A stretch of DNA of 64,000 bases from SMYC01 sp965197495 (GCA_965197495.1 OZ240210.1:558001-622000), one strand, 5' to 3'. Counted from the first letter of the stretch, positions 1 through 8,498 are shown. Numbers and translations: made by a program. The notes: generated from the letters alone by a model not told the origin.

Positions 1-816
1 CGGCGACCGGCTGACGCCGAGCCACACCAAAAAGAAAAACGGGCAACGGCTCCGCTACTACGTCTCCCGGCGCCTCATCCAGCACAGTGGCCAAAAGGAC
101 CTCTCCGGATGGCGCCTGCCCGCCCCGATGCTGGAACAGACCGTCGTGCATCTCATCCGACAGCATGTGGATGCCACGACCTTCTCGGCCTCGCTGATCC
201 ACACTCCGACGATGCAAGAGCTCGCCTCGGTGCGTCGCTTTTTAGACGGGCTGTGTTCCGGTAGTAATGATGATAGTGCCCCCCTGCTCCGTCTCATCCG
301 GCGGGTCGATATCAGCCCCGGCTCTGTGTCCATCCTGCTCGACCGCAATGCGTTCGCTGCTTGCCTCTCTATGGGACCCGAACGCATTCGCGAGGATGCA
401 CTCCGCATCCACGCACCGTTCCGCTTGCGTCGACGCGGCGTCGAGACCAAGCTCGTTCTGGGCAACCCCACGAAATCCGTCGACCGCACACTCCTGCGCA
501 ATATCAGAAACGCCCTCTCCTGGCTCGACCGAATCAAAGCAGGCAAAACCTATGAGGAGATTGCAACCGAAGACGCCATCCCAACGGACCGCGTGCGCAA
601 GGCAATCCGCTATGCCTTCCTGGCACCCGACATCGTCCGCGCCATTGTCGAAGGCCGCCAGCCCGTTGGGCTGACCTCGAGCTACCTCTTGCATCATCCG
701 CTTCCCGACGATTGGGAGAAACAGCGAGTGCTCGTCGCAACGCTGTGAGCCTGCCAGCTGCATCTGCCAGCGCCCACTCCGTGAATGGGCTCGGTTAGCA
801 GCAAGCTGCTCTCCGA
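1..816 (+). repeat. Direct repeat A, copy 1 (recombinase C-terminus plus 3' flank)
   Basis: Positions 1-816 align almost base for base with 7742-8553, in the same orientation, about 6.9 kb apart. The match covers the recombinase tail and a non-coding flank that ends in both copies at 'aagctgctctccga', after which the sequences differ completely. Copy 1 has a 13-base duplication just after the stop codon and small indels. Homologous recombination between the copies could delete or invert the interval only with loss of one copy; as direct repeats they would excise it. Confidence 0.85.
2..748 (+). CDS. Serine site-specific recombinase, C-terminal part (copy 1, cut by window edge)
   Basis: The frame is open from the window start and ends at a TGA after ...VLVATL; the catalytic N-terminal domain lies outside the window or is lost. 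What is visible matches the C-terminal half of large 'resolvase family' recombinases: a basic stretch (GDRLTPSHTKKKNG, RYYVSRRL), a helical region, and an HTH-like tail (YEEIATEDAIPTDRVRKAI). The family cuts and rejoins DNA through an active-site serine in the N-terminal domain, which is not seen here. A second, almost identical copy lies at 7602-8498. Copy 1 lacks three codons that copy 2 carries after the SNDDS residues, so the two have diverged slightly. It is part of an ~816 bp direct repeat. The family call is confident; activity cannot be judged. Confidence 0.75.
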   Translation, partial: GDRLTPSHTKKKNGQRLRYYVSRRLIQHSGQKDLSGWRLPAPMLEQTVVHLIRQHVDATTFSASLIHTPTMQELASVRRFLDGLCSGSNDDSAPLLRLIRRVDISPGSVSILLDRNAFAACLSMGPERIREDALRIHAPFRLRRRGVETKLVLGNPTKSVDRTLLRNIRNALSWLDRIKAGKTYEEIATEDAIPTDRVRKAIRYAFLAPDIVRAIVEGRQPVGLTSSYLLHHPLPDDWEKQRVLVATL

Positions 817-817
817 G

Positions 818-985
818 GGGACGTACTTGTCGGGCGTGAATAGCCGCGGGATCCGCAAAGCGCTGAAACCACTGCTCGGTGAGGAGCACCTATCGAAGAG
901 CGCGGTGTCTCGCGTGGTTAGCCGGCTGAAGGAGCGCTTCGAGGAATGGCAGAACCGTACTCTCAGCGAGGAGGTCTACGCGATC
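818..985 (+). pseudogene. IS256-family (Mutator type) transposase fragment
   Basis: The translated stretch GTYLSGVNSRGIRKAL ... LSKSAVSRVVSRLKERFEEW is the conserved region of IS256 transposases that precedes the first catalytic aspartate. About 56 residues remain out of the usual ~400; both ends are cut. The 5' edge coincides with the end of the recombinase repeat and the 3' edge with the terminase fragment, so this piece sits between two unrelated truncated genes. It cannot be functional. Confidence 0.7.
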
Positions 986-1287
986 GTTAACTTGCGGCAC
1001 GTAAACTCGCTCTTGAGACCCAGGACCCGGATGTAATGCTCAAGGGCGACCTTCACTGACTCAGGGATCGCCTCCTTCGTTTCTCGCGCGCACGCTATGC
1101 GCACGGGCCCGGGCTGGTAGGCGGGGAGCAACCCTGCCATCCGGAGGACGGCGATCTGCGCAAGGGTGTGGGACTTCGAGCTCCCGCGGCCACCTCGAGC
1201 GCTCTTGTATCGCGCTGGCTTCAGGAACGGTTTAGCCCACCGCGGGATCGTTGCCTGGAGTCGACCCGGCTGGATCGTCATCGTCAT
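986..1287 (-). pseudogene. Phage terminase large subunit, N-terminal fragment
   Basis: Reading on the minus strand from the ATG at 1287, the product begins MTMTIQPGRLQATIPRWAKP and contains the P-loop-like motif ARGGRGSSKSHTLA, followed by RIACARETKEAIPESVK. This is the ATPase-domain start of TerL proteins, which power DNA packaging into phage heads. Only ~100 of the usual 400-500 residues are left, because the gene stops where the IS256 fragment begins. The start overlaps the end of the small-subunit gene, the usual terS-terL arrangement. It is a prophage scar. Confidence 0.65.
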
Positions 1288-1678
1288 CGGATTCCACTGG
1301 GTCGACAATGGCAATCTCGAACCGCTCCCCTAGCACCTCGCCAGTCGCCTTGAAATTGCGCTGGAAGCCCTCGAAACGGCGTTCGAGCCACCACGCACCC
1401 CATTTCGGATCGGCAGGACGGGTTTCCCTCCAAACTTCCTTTACCTCACCGTCTGGCGTCTTCCGGATGTGCTCCCGGGTGATAGTGCTCGTTTCCAACA
1501 CAGACCGCCGGATGGCGTCGAGGTATTCGACCCCCAGCTCCGCCTGAGCCGAACGTATCCTGGTAGAAAATGAACAAAACTCGCCTTTTCCATCGGCCTC
1601 ACCATTCGCAATCCAGCGATTTATTGTGTGGCGCTCGACGCCGCATGCTTCGGCCGCCGCGCCGTAGCTTGTGGGCAT
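1232..1678 (-). CDS. Terminase small-subunit-like HTH protein
   Basis: A 148-residue protein starting MPTSYGAAAEACGVERHTIN, an N-terminal helix-turn-helix typical of phage terminase small subunits, which bind packaging sites on phage DNA. The middle (FSTRIRSAQAELGVEYLDAI, then KWGAWWLERRF) fits the same family. The C-terminus is acidic (VESDDDDDPAG). It lies directly upstream of, and overlaps, the terL fragment. It appears complete, but with TerL truncated and no other phage genes nearby it is probably a relic. The family call rests on the HTH plus the neighbour, not on a search. Confidence 0.55.
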   Translation of the reverse strand: MPTSYGAAAEACGVERHTINRWIANGEADGKGEFCSFSTRIRSAQAELGVEYLDAIRRSVLETSTITREHIRKTPDGEVKEVWRETRPADPKWGAWWLERRFEGFQRNFKATGEVLGERFEIAIVDPVESDDDDDPAGSTPGNDPAVG

Positions 1679-1769
1679 CAGGGCTTCTCTGAGTTTTCGC
1701 TACATTGCCCCAACCACGCGCACGGCCAAAAGTTCGATCCTGACTCCCAAAATTGCCAAAATACCTTTT

Positions 1770-2322
1770 GCCGAGACCGGATGGCTTGAGACTGCACCAT
1801 CCGCCACCCAGTCTTGCAAATTGTGGCACTGCAGAGACGGTTGAGATTTTCCGCGCCGTTGGCGCGGTTTTGCAGAGATTAGGTGTCACCAGAGACGCGC
1901 TAGAATAGCTGAAAAGGCCTCATTCTCGGTTTTGGTCTCTAATCTCGATTTTCGAGTGCCACGTTTGCGCCAAAAGGGGAAGTGGGCCGCTGGCAGGGCC
2001 GTGCGGCCGCCAAAAAGAGGCCACCCGAGGGATCCAGAATCGAGGCCGGAGCTACCGTGGCGTAGCGGACTAGCACGTTCTGGTCCAGGTGTGCCTGGGC
2101 TTCATTGATGCCCTCACTTGCCTCGGATTTTGTATCAACCAGGATCTGGCAAGGCTCGAGAGCATCCCATCCATCGTCGCTCTTCGGCCCGTTATTGATC
2201 GGCCTTTCTTGGGAAATCAGCCCTTCTGTCCAAATTGCAAGATTTTCCGAAACCGTCGGCTCAGGCCCGTTCGGCCCAAACGTTACACTTGCTAATGACC
2301 ACGCTGGAGCAGGAAGCCGCTG
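1770..2322 (-). repeat. Dispersed repeat R5 copy 1, carrying a conserved coding remnant
   Basis: Sequence shared with 13325-13590, 47605-47720, 47905-47975 and 61125-61510, and in part with 19225-19290 on the opposite strand. On the minus strand, 2322-1939 reads as natural protein (WTEGLISQERPINNGPKSDD ... EAQAHLDQNVLVRYATV ... ILDPSGGLF) and then slips out of frame near the end compared with the copy at 13328. No start codon is seen. I do not recognise the family. The recurrence suggests repeated spread of the C-terminal part of one gene, perhaps inside a mobile element. Confidence 0.6.
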
Positions 2323-2328
2323 TTATTC

Positions 2329-2796
2329 CTACCACGCCAACCAGGTTCCGCACTGCCGCAGTTCCTCTCGGCGCCGCTCGTAGTCCGGCATAACCCGTCC
2401 GACCGCCTGCCAGTAGTCACGGCCGTGGCCGCGGTGCAGGAGATGCACCAGCTCGTGGACGACGACATAGTCGATGAGCCGCATCGGGGCCTGTATGATG
2501 CGCCAGTTCAGCCGAATCGTGCCACGGTGGTTGCAGCTTCCCCAGCGTTTCTGTTGGTCCGCGACGATGACCCGGGGCATTGGAGTACCCACCTTCGAGC
2601 GCCATGCCTCCACCCGTTCCGGGAGCCGTTCGGCGGCCTGACGGCGGAACCACGACACCAAAGCGGCTCGCACATGGGCGGTCTGCTGCGGTTCCCCCAG
2701 CACGGGCACGTGCAGCCATCCGCCGCGCAGCTTTGCCTCGCCGGTCGCGTGCGGATCGACCTTCAAGCGGTAGTGCCGCCCCAGGTACCGGACACT
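2329..2796 (-). pseudogene. YgjP/DUF45-type zinc metallopeptidase, N-terminally truncated
   Basis: The minus-strand frame runs from just after an in-frame stop at ~2797 and reads SVRYLGRHYRLKV, then the family core WGSCNHRGTIRLNWRIIQAP and the zinc motif HELVHLLHRGHGRDYW (HExxH plus a downstream H), ending at 2329. Full-length YgjP-like proteins have ~60-70 residues before 'YLGR'; these are missing and no good start codon exists, so the gene is 5' truncated. COG1451 proteins are often next to type I restriction genes, but here the nearest ones are 11 kb away. The zinc ligands are intact. Confidence 0.75.
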
Positions 2797-3063
2797 CTAG
2801 GCCGCCGAGATCGACGTCGCCGAGACACAACAGGTCCTCGACGTGCAGTCTTCGATCGAACAAGTGCTATTCGTCTGCGTCGAGCCGGCTGTCCGGATGG
2901 CATACGAAAAAGTTCTTGGTCAGGAATCGGCGGGATGACCGGCCGATTCGGTGCTCCGTGGGGGGCTAGGGTGAAGATCTCTGCGGATCTCCTCGGCTCG
3001 TCCCCCATGGCCTCCCAGATCCGTTTGGCCAACACAACTGAGCACGACGCCGCCGGCTTTGAA
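2797..3063. other. Intergenic remnant without a recognisable gene
   Basis: Short overlapping frames on both strands contain no family signature I know. A minus-strand frame reads FLTKNFFVCHPDSRLDADE before a stop at ~2888, possibly a C-terminal tail of a lost gene. The interval separates the truncated metallopeptidase from the three-gene TerB operon, whose last gene ends at 3064. Confidence 0.3.
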
Positions 3064-3468
3064 TCAACACGCTGGCGGTACACTGATCAACTTGTCCAGA
3101 CGCTCGAGCAGTGTTGCGTAGTCCCGCACCCACGAGGAGATCGCTTCGACCGTGGCGGCCGGTAACGCCATTCGCCCCGCCAGGTCGTCGAGATACTGCC
3201 GTTCTTCAGCGCTCATCTCATCATCGATAAGAGCCAGCGTGACGGCATCGCGATAGACGAGAACCCGCGTGGCCCACGGGAGCGCCGACAAGTCATCGGG
3301 CACCACGGGAAGGTTGTCGAGGTCCACACCGAAGTGTGCGGCGTGATGGTCGAGCAGCTCCCGTTCGGCCGGATGGAGTCCGTCCGCATGAGCGATCTTC
3401 GACAGGGTTGCGACGTACAACTCCGGTGATAGCCCGTCGAGTGGATTGCTCAGCGGGTCCATGTTCAC
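3064..3468 (-). CDS. TerB-like domain protein, third gene of coupled operon
   Basis: A 134-residue all-helical protein that matches the TerB-like fold: KIAHADGLHPAERELLDHHA near the N-terminus, VYRDAVTLALIDDEMSAEER in the middle, and ISSWVRDY near the end. These are the paired acidic/alanine helices of TerB/DjlA-type domains, linked in the literature to tellurite resistance and membrane-associated stress systems. The GTG at 3468 overlaps the TGA of the preceding gene (GTGA), so translation is coupled; an internal ATG at 3462 is the alternative start. It is last in a three-gene minus-strand operon. TerB-like is fairly sure; the role is unknown. Confidence 0.65.
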   Translation of the reverse strand: MNMDPLSNPLDGLSPELYVATLSKIAHADGLHPAERELLDHHAAHFGVDLDNLPVVPDDLSALPWATRVLVYRDAVTLALIDDEMSAEERQYLDDLAGRMALPAATVEAISSWVRDYATLLERLDKLISVPPAC

Positions 3469-4925
3469 TTCGTCATGAGGATATCGAGATCGCCGATCGT
3501 ACGGAGAATCCGCGCGTCAGGCACGCCGACGGTCTCCGCAAGTACAATACTGGCCCTCAACCGGAGCGAGGCGTTCACAGACTGATCGAAGGCGGCTTCG
3601 GCTAGGCGTTCCAGGTTTCCGAACCGAGTGTCCAACTGTTGCATGAAGGCGCGGAACTCCTCGTCGAGCTGCCCGAGGGCGTACTGCTCGTACTTGGCAA
3701 GCCGCGCGGTCAACGCCGACTCCGACTTCCCAAGTCCGTCCTTGAGGGCCGAGGCGACGAACTTGCCGGCGAGGCTGCCGATGAGGGCGCCGAGCAACGG
3801 AATCGGAATTAGCGTCTGGCCGGCCGCGGTCGCCAATCCCGCGATGGCTGCGTCTAGGGCGATGATGTGCGCCATTTCGACGAACTGGTCGCAGTCTATC
3901 GTCCCGGCATCGTAATCCCGCAGAAGACCGCCAATACCCATCAGGCCGCTAACGAGCGAGCCTGCGAACGGTGCCGCCAGGACAGTGGAGTTCGTCACGA
4001 CGTACAGAGCACCACCCGCAACCGCGCCACCACTGGCGCCCTGCGCCGCCACCACTCCGACGTCCCGCCAGTCCTGCGTCGAGAACTCTCCCCGAAAGGG
4101 ACTCCTGCCCTCGCGGTGCTTGACCCAGATCGCCTGCGCCAGACCGATGCCGCCCCCGGCAGTCGCGCCAAGAGCGGCGGCCTGACCGAGGCCCGCCAGG
4201 GATGGGCCGTGCTCGGCCCCCGCCGCCCGCTTCAGCTCCTTGTTCTCCCGATCCAGCACGTCTTCGCGTTTGCGAATGGTGTCGTGGACACGTCCCTGTT
4301 GTACTTCGGCGTACGTCGCTTCGCCCGGCTCGATCAGGTCGTCTGCCGATCGGCCCGTTGCCTGCTCCAGGTCGTCCAGCGAGCCCCGGATTCCATCTGC
4401 GCGGCGGCCGGACAAGCCCTCGATCTCCCCGGTCCGGCGTAACTCGTCCAACTGCCGATGCTGGTCGGTGGGGATGTGGTAGCGGCCGTGAGTGCTGGCG
4501 AAGTCCGGGTAGCTCTCCGCATGCTTCGAAACTCCTTCCAGCGTATTGCGGAGGCCGTTGTAGTACTTGGACTGGAGCTCCACGCTGTCCACCCGGTAGT
4601 CCACGGGACCGGTGCGCGGAACACCGTCGAACGTTGCGGCCGGGACGCGGCCATACAGCACGTCCAGGGCACGGCGGACTCCCACATGTACCTGCTCTGC
4701 GATCTCGCCGTGCTTGGTGTCTGTGCTGCCGAGGATGTTCTCCGGCGACCCGACGAAGTCCCGTACGGCCTGCATCTCCCGCATGGCACCGAGAAAGGTT
4801 CGGTCCTGACTGCCTAGCGCGCCGGCAAGTTCGCCGGCTCGATGCGCGGCGTCGAGCTTGGCCCATGCCGCCGCGACCTGCGCCGCGACATGGAGATTGG
4901 CCCGCTCGGCGGGAGACCGCCTCAC
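3465..4925 (-). CDS. Unrecognised protein: PD-(D/E)xK-like N-terminus plus glycine-zipper membrane region
   Basis: The GTG at 4925 overlaps the previous gene's TGA (GTGA), giving 486 residues. Residues ~60-160 contain KHGEIAEQVHVGVRRALDV, then GPVDYRVDSVELQSKYYNG and a histidine-rich YHIPTDQHRQL. The order helix-Glu, Asp, QxK resembles PD-(D/E)xK nuclease cores (inference). After a charged coiled-coil-like region (RKREDVLDRENKELKRA) comes a long Gly/Ala-rich segment, ~residues 245-400 (ALGATAGGGIGLAQ, GASGGAVAGGALYVV, GLMGIGGLL, LIPIPLLGALIGSLAG), typical of glycine-zipper membrane or pore regions. The C-terminal ~80 residues are helical. I know no family by this architecture. Other options are a polymorphic-toxin-like effector or a phage internal protein. 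Confidence 0.55.
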   Translation of the reverse strand: MRRSPAERANLHVAAQVAAAWAKLDAAHRAGELAGALGSQDRTFLGAMREMQAVRDFVGSPENILGSTDTKHGEIAEQVHVGVRRALDVLYGRVPAATFDGVPRTGPVDYRVDSVELQSKYYNGLRNTLEGVSKHAESYPDFASTHGRYHIPTDQHRQLDELRRTGEIEGLSGRRADGIRGSLDDLEQATGRSADDLIEPGEATYAEVQQGRVHDTIRKREDVLDRENKELKRAAGAEHGPSLAGLGQAAALGATAGGGIGLAQAIWVKHREGRSPFRGEFSTQDWRDVGVVAAQGASGGAVAGGALYVVTNSTVLAAPFAGSLVSGLMGIGGLLRDYDAGTIDCDQFVEMAHIIALDAAIAGLATAAGQTLIPIPLLGALIGSLAGKFVASALKDGLGKSESALTARLAKYEQYALGQLDEEFRAFMQQLDTRFGNLERLAEAAFDQSVNASLRLRASIVLAETVGVPDARILRTIGDLDILMTK

Positions 4926-5773
4926 AGTGCAACCTCCGTTCTGAGCAGTTCGCCGAGAGCGCGAACGTGATTGACGAGTCCCGCGAGACGCTCTTTCTGT
5001 TCCCGATCGAACCGTTGGTAATCGGTCGGGCCGTGGTCGCGAAGCCAATTCAGCTCAGCCAGGCTTCCCGTGGTGTGTGTCCTTGTGCTTGAGCCGAGCC
5101 CCTCGATCTGCCCGTCGGCCGTCCGCAGCGAACGCATCTCCGCTTCGACCTCGACGCGCTCCCGGACGGCTCTGCGCGCGAGTTCTCCGTTGCGGCAATG
5201 GAGATAGATGCCCGACCCCGCCAAGGCGACACCACCGATGGTCCAGCCCACCGGTCCCACTAGGACCAGGAGCGCCTTTCCGGCCGCCATGCCGCCGCCG
5301 CCAGCCGCGACGGCACCGCCTCCGAGCCAAGCGAGGGCGGCGTTGGCGGCAGCAGCGCCGGACAGAGTGGAGATGGCTGTTCCCGTCGACGCCGTGCCGA
5401 ACGTCGTTGCTACCGCCATGGCTACGGATGGGCCGAGGGTGGCTACGCCCACGCCAGCGGCGGCCCCGCTTACTCCGGCCGCGCCGCCGACCGTCTCGGA
5501 CCTGTAGGCCTCAGTCTCGATGCGCTGAATGGTCTCCGAGAACCGATCGACTTCGATGCGGAACTCGCGCACCGACTTGTCGAACTCCTTGGGCGAATGC
5601 GCCAGACGGTTCACGTACTCCTCGACCGGCTCGATCACCTCGGCGACGGCTCGCTGCCTTTGTTCGAACAGCCGCACGCTGGCGCGTTCGACCTGCTTGC
5701 GGAGGTTCTCGTGGTCCCGAAGTGCACTACGGAGCTTCTCGACCGCCTCGCGCCGCACAGACCTGTTTAACAT
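4922..5773 (-). CDS. Coiled-coil plus glycine-rich membrane protein, first gene of coupled operon
   Basis: I place the start at the ATG at 5773, which has GAGG six bases upstream; an ATG at 5788 is the alternative. Anything longer would translate dispersed repeat R2. The 283-residue product has an N-terminal coiled coil (EAVEKLRSALRDHENLRKQV ... RIEVDRFSETIQRIETEA), a central Gly/Ala hydrophobic block at ~residues 95-205 (GGAAGVSGAAAGVGVATLG, GGGAVAAGGGGMAAGKALLV, VGWTIGGVALAGSGIYL) and a helical tail. The hydrophobic block is like that of the next gene. The stop overlaps the next GTG. Function unknown; probably a membrane partner of the two downstream proteins. Confidence 0.55.
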   Translation of the reverse strand: MLNRSVRREAVEKLRSALRDHENLRKQVERASVRLFEQRQRAVAEVIEPVEEYVNRLAHSPKEFDKSVREFRIEVDRFSETIQRIETEAYRSETVGGAAGVSGAAAGVGVATLGPSVAMAVATTFGTASTGTAISTLSGAAAANAALAWLGGGAVAAGGGGMAAGKALLVLVGPVGWTIGGVALAGSGIYLHCRNGELARRAVRERVEVEAEMRSLRTADGQIEGLGSSTRTHTTGSLAELNWLRDHGPTDYQRFDREQKERLAGLVNHVRALGELLRTEVAL

Positions 5774-5809
5774 TCCAAGCCTCGGCATACGCACGACGAG
5801 GGAATTAGA

Positions 5810-5897
5810 TATAGACAATTGCGAACCAAGCCTAGGCGCCTCTAATCCGAAACGTCCCTGCGCGCCGGTCTTGAGTTCGTTTGTGTTATTGGACACG
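5810..5897 (-). repeat. Dispersed repeat R2, copy 1
   Basis: About 88 bp shared with 51185-51272 and, for the inner ~50 bp, with 20578-20632, 51033-51066 and 61617-61671. The hallmark is 'tgtccaaaaacacaaacg' followed by aactcaagaccggcgcgcc. It ends just upstream of the three-gene operon and may supply or have replaced its promoter. Confidence 0.7.
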
Positions 5898-6016
5898 ACG
5901 CGGCTCTTAAAACGTCCTACATAGAAGACGACCAAAGCATTCCGGTTGCAGGAAGTTCGCCAATCTCATACAGCTCGAGTTTATGGAAGGGACAAGTCGC
6001 TCCACTGACCTTTGTG
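5898..6016. other. Intergenic region, nothing recognised
   Basis: This short gap separates the 5' repeat of the TerB operon from the 3' end of the DUF1552 gene. I see no gene and no convincing hairpin terminator. Confidence 0.3.
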
Positions 6017-7390
6017 TCAGATCGCCATCTCCCCCGTGCTGTCACCAAAGCTCTCGAGCTCGTCGAGCCCGAGTCGGCGCAGCACGGTCAACATCGTGTT
6101 CGCCATCGGCGTACCATCCGCGCCTTTGACGTGGAGGTTGCCCTTGAAGTGGCCATTGCCGTGGCCAGCCAAAAAGAGCGGACAGCGCTTGTGGTTGTGA
6201 ACGTGCGGGTTGCCCATTGGAGAGCCGTAGAGGATCAACGCCTTTTCCAAGAGATTCGAGTCGCCCTCGGGTGTGTCACGGAGCCTTTCGAGGAAGTACG
6301 GGATGGTGCTGACGTGGTACCGGTTGATCTTCGCGAACTCCTCGATCCGCTCCTCTCGCTCGCCGTGATGCGAGGCCGGGTGAAACCCAGTGTTGACGCC
6401 GGTCTCCGGGTAGACACGGCCCGAAACGTCTCGCCCCATCTTGAACGCGAACACCCGAGTAATGTCCGACGCGAACGCTGCCGCTTGCAGGTCGAACATC
6501 AACTTGACGTGCTCATCGAACGAGTCCGGCACGCCGACGGGCGCATCGGGCAGCTCTCTCTCCTCCCCGCTCGCGTTTTGCGCCTCGATCTTCTGGATCC
6601 GCCGCTCGATCTCGCGAATGTTCTCGAGATAATCGTCGAGCCGGTTGCGGTCGGCCGGCTCCAGGTCGTTCTTCAAACTAGCCACCTGGTTGGTGACATA
6701 GTCAAGAATGCTGCGATCGGTCCGGCGCCTGGCTGCCCGCTCTTCCGGCGTTCCGCCGGAGCCGAACATCTGGTCGAAAACGACCCGGGGGTTCCTGATC
6801 ATCGGGAGCGGATCGGTCGGCGACCCCCAGCTGATCGCGTCCGTGTAGGTACAGGCATAACCGTATTGGCATCCGCCCGCCTGGTTCACGTTCTCGATCG
6901 CGAGCTGCATCGACGGAATGGGCGTGTCTTGACCGAACCGCCGGGCGTAGAGCTGATCCATCGACGTCCCAACGTGGACGTCCGAGCCTTCCGTCTGCTT
7001 CGGGTGGGACTGGGTCAGGAACACCGCGCTCGAGCGGAAATGGTCGCCGCCTGTCTCAGGCAGCGTGAAGGCCTCGGCGTTGCGTACGTCCGTGTTGCTG
7101 ACGATCGTCAAGTAATTCCGAAACGGCTCGAGCGGACTCAAGCTGCTCGGGGTGAGGTCGAACGCACTGCCTTCGGCCGCCGGCGCCCACAGGTTCTTTT
7201 CTATCCCGTATTTGGTGCTGCCGGCCGAACCGTGGACCATTTCGATGCACACCAGGCGAGCCGGGTCAGCTGTCGGCTTGCCAAACGCGCTCCGGGCCGG
7301 CACCATGGCTTCGAGCAACGGCAGTGACACCGCCGCGCCCATGCCCCGAAGTATCGTGCGGCGAGAGATATGCTTGTTAGTAATGTACAT
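6017..7390 (-). CDS. DUF1552 family protein, Tat-exported
   Basis: A 457-residue protein with an N-terminal twin-arginine signal (SRRTILRGMGAAVSLPLLEA), so it is probably folded in the cytoplasm and exported. The body matches DUF1552: LVCIEMVHGSAGS, GGDHFRSSAVFL, a SMDQLYARRFG segment, and a C-terminal ALILYGSPMGNPHVHNH / LFLAGHGNG pattern, with many histidines. DUF1552 genes usually lie directly after DUF1592/1588/1587/1585 cytochrome-C-like genes in Planctomycetota, Acidobacteriota and Verrucomicrobiota. Here the DUF1585 tail at 7423-7611 is exactly in that place. The enzymatic role is not established. The length and start look complete. Confidence 0.85.
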   Translation of the reverse strand: MYITNKHISRRTILRGMGAAVSLPLLEAMVPARSAFGKPTADPARLVCIEMVHGSAGSTKYGIEKNLWAPAAEGSAFDLTPSSLSPLEPFRNYLTIVSNTDVRNAEAFTLPETGGDHFRSSAVFLTQSHPKQTEGSDVHVGTSMDQLYARRFGQDTPIPSMQLAIENVNQAGGCQYGYACTYTDAISWGSPTDPLPMIRNPRVVFDQMFGSGGTPEERAARRRTDRSILDYVTNQVASLKNDLEPADRNRLDDYLENIREIERRIQKIEAQNASGEERELPDAPVGVPDSFDEHVKLMFDLQAAAFASDITRVFAFKMGRDVSGRVYPETGVNTGFHPASHHGEREERIEEFAKINRYHVSTIPYFLERLRDTPEGDSNLLEKALILYGSPMGNPHVHNHKRCPLFLAGHGNGHFKGNLHVKGADGTPMANTMLTVLRRLGLDELESFGDSTGEMAI

Positions 7391-7422
7391 TCTTTTTAGG
7401 CCTTCTGGAGCCGGCTCGTATT

Positions 7423-7611
7423 CTAAGGCGGACCCGATTCTCCCACCACCGTGGTCGGTTCGGTGTTTTCCGACTTCTTCATCTGGAACGCCGCGCTGTT
7501 CACAATGCCAAAAATGAAAGAGGACATGCGGTTGCCGTTGTGCGCGGCCTCGAGAGCGATCGCACGCACCGCGGGCACGTCATAATACTCGACTCTCCGC
7601 CCCAGCGCCAT
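7423..7611 (-). pseudogene. DUF1585 C-terminal fragment of a planctomycete-type cytochrome C family gene
   Basis: The minus-strand frame reads ALGRRVEYYDVPAVRAI ... NRMSSFIFGIVNSAAFQMKK, the conserved C-terminal DUF1585 domain of large (700-900 residue) DUF1592-type proteins. Everything upstream has been replaced by the recombinase copy at 7602-8498. It stops 32 bases before the DUF1552 gene, the normal operon order. The missing N-terminal part includes the heme-binding and substrate domains, so the protein is dead. Confidence 0.75.
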
Positions 7612-8498
7612 CGATCATTGCTCCGGAGCTCTGGGACGCGGTCCAGGCGCAGCTGCAGGCAGGGGCTGCCAAACCAAGGAGACGCACGACGAAGGGCTGC
7701 GTCGACCGTTCCCCACTGGCAGGCAAGCTCTTCGACGAGACCGGGGACCGGCTGACGCCGAGCCACACCAAAAAGAAAAACGGGCAACGGCTCCGCTACT
7801 ACGTCTCCCGGCGCCTCATCCAGCACAGTGGCCAAAAGGACCTCTCCGGCTGGCGACTGCCCGCCCCGATGCTGGAACAGACCGTCGTGCATCTCATCCG
7901 ACAGCATGTGGATGCCACGACCTTCTCGGCCTCGTTGATCCACACTCCGACGATGCAAGAGCTCGCCTCGGTGCGTCGCTTTTTAGACGGGCTGTGTTCC
8001 GGTAGTAATGATGATAGTGACCCGGCAGCCCCCCTGCTCCGTCTTATCCGGCGGGTCGACATCAGCCCCGGCTCTGTGTCTATCCTGCTCGACCGCAATA
8101 CGTTCGCTGCTTGCCTCTCTATGGGGCCCGACCGCATTCGCGAGGATGCACTCCGCATCCACGCACCGTTCCGCTTGCGTCGACGCGGCGTCGAGACCAA
8201 GCTCGTTCTGGGCAACCCCACGAAATCCGTCGACCGCACACTCCTGCGCAATATCGCCAACGCCCTCTCCTGGCTCGACCGAATCAAAGCAGGCAAAACC
8301 TATGAGCAGATTGCCACCGAAGACGCCATCCCAACGGACCGCGTGCGCAAGGCAATCCGCTATGCCTTCCTGGCTCCCGACATCGTCCGCGCCATTGTCG
8401 AAGGCCGCCAGCCCGTTGGGCTGACCTCGAGCTACCTCTTGCATCATCCGCTTCCCGACGATTGGGAGAAACAGCGAGTGCTCGTCAAAACGCTGTGA
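7602..8498 (+). pseudogene. Serine site-specific recombinase, C-terminal fragment (copy 2)
   Basis: Reading in frame from ~7602, PAPSIIAPELWDAVQAQL is the usual linker after the catalytic domain of large serine recombinases, followed by a zinc-ribbon/basic segment (CVDRSPLAGKLFDETGDRL) and the same C-terminal domain as copy 1. No start codon precedes it: the gene begins inside the broken DUF1592-type gene. Compared with copy 1 it has three extra codons (DPA) and ends VLVKTL. The catalytic serine domain is absent; a scrap of that domain type is found at 60845-60975. Confidence 0.75.

Noticed and set aside
5774..5935. N-terminal extension of the first TerB-operon gene to 5935
   Set aside because: The extra codons translate dispersed repeat R2, seen elsewhere in non-coding settings; the ATG at 5773 has a ribosome site.
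6014..7327. Long plus-strand frame (437 codons) opposite the DUF1552 gene
   Set aside because: It is an antisense shadow caused by GC-rich codons; Arg/Val/Leu-rich with no motif, whereas the minus strand has a Tat signal and family motifs.
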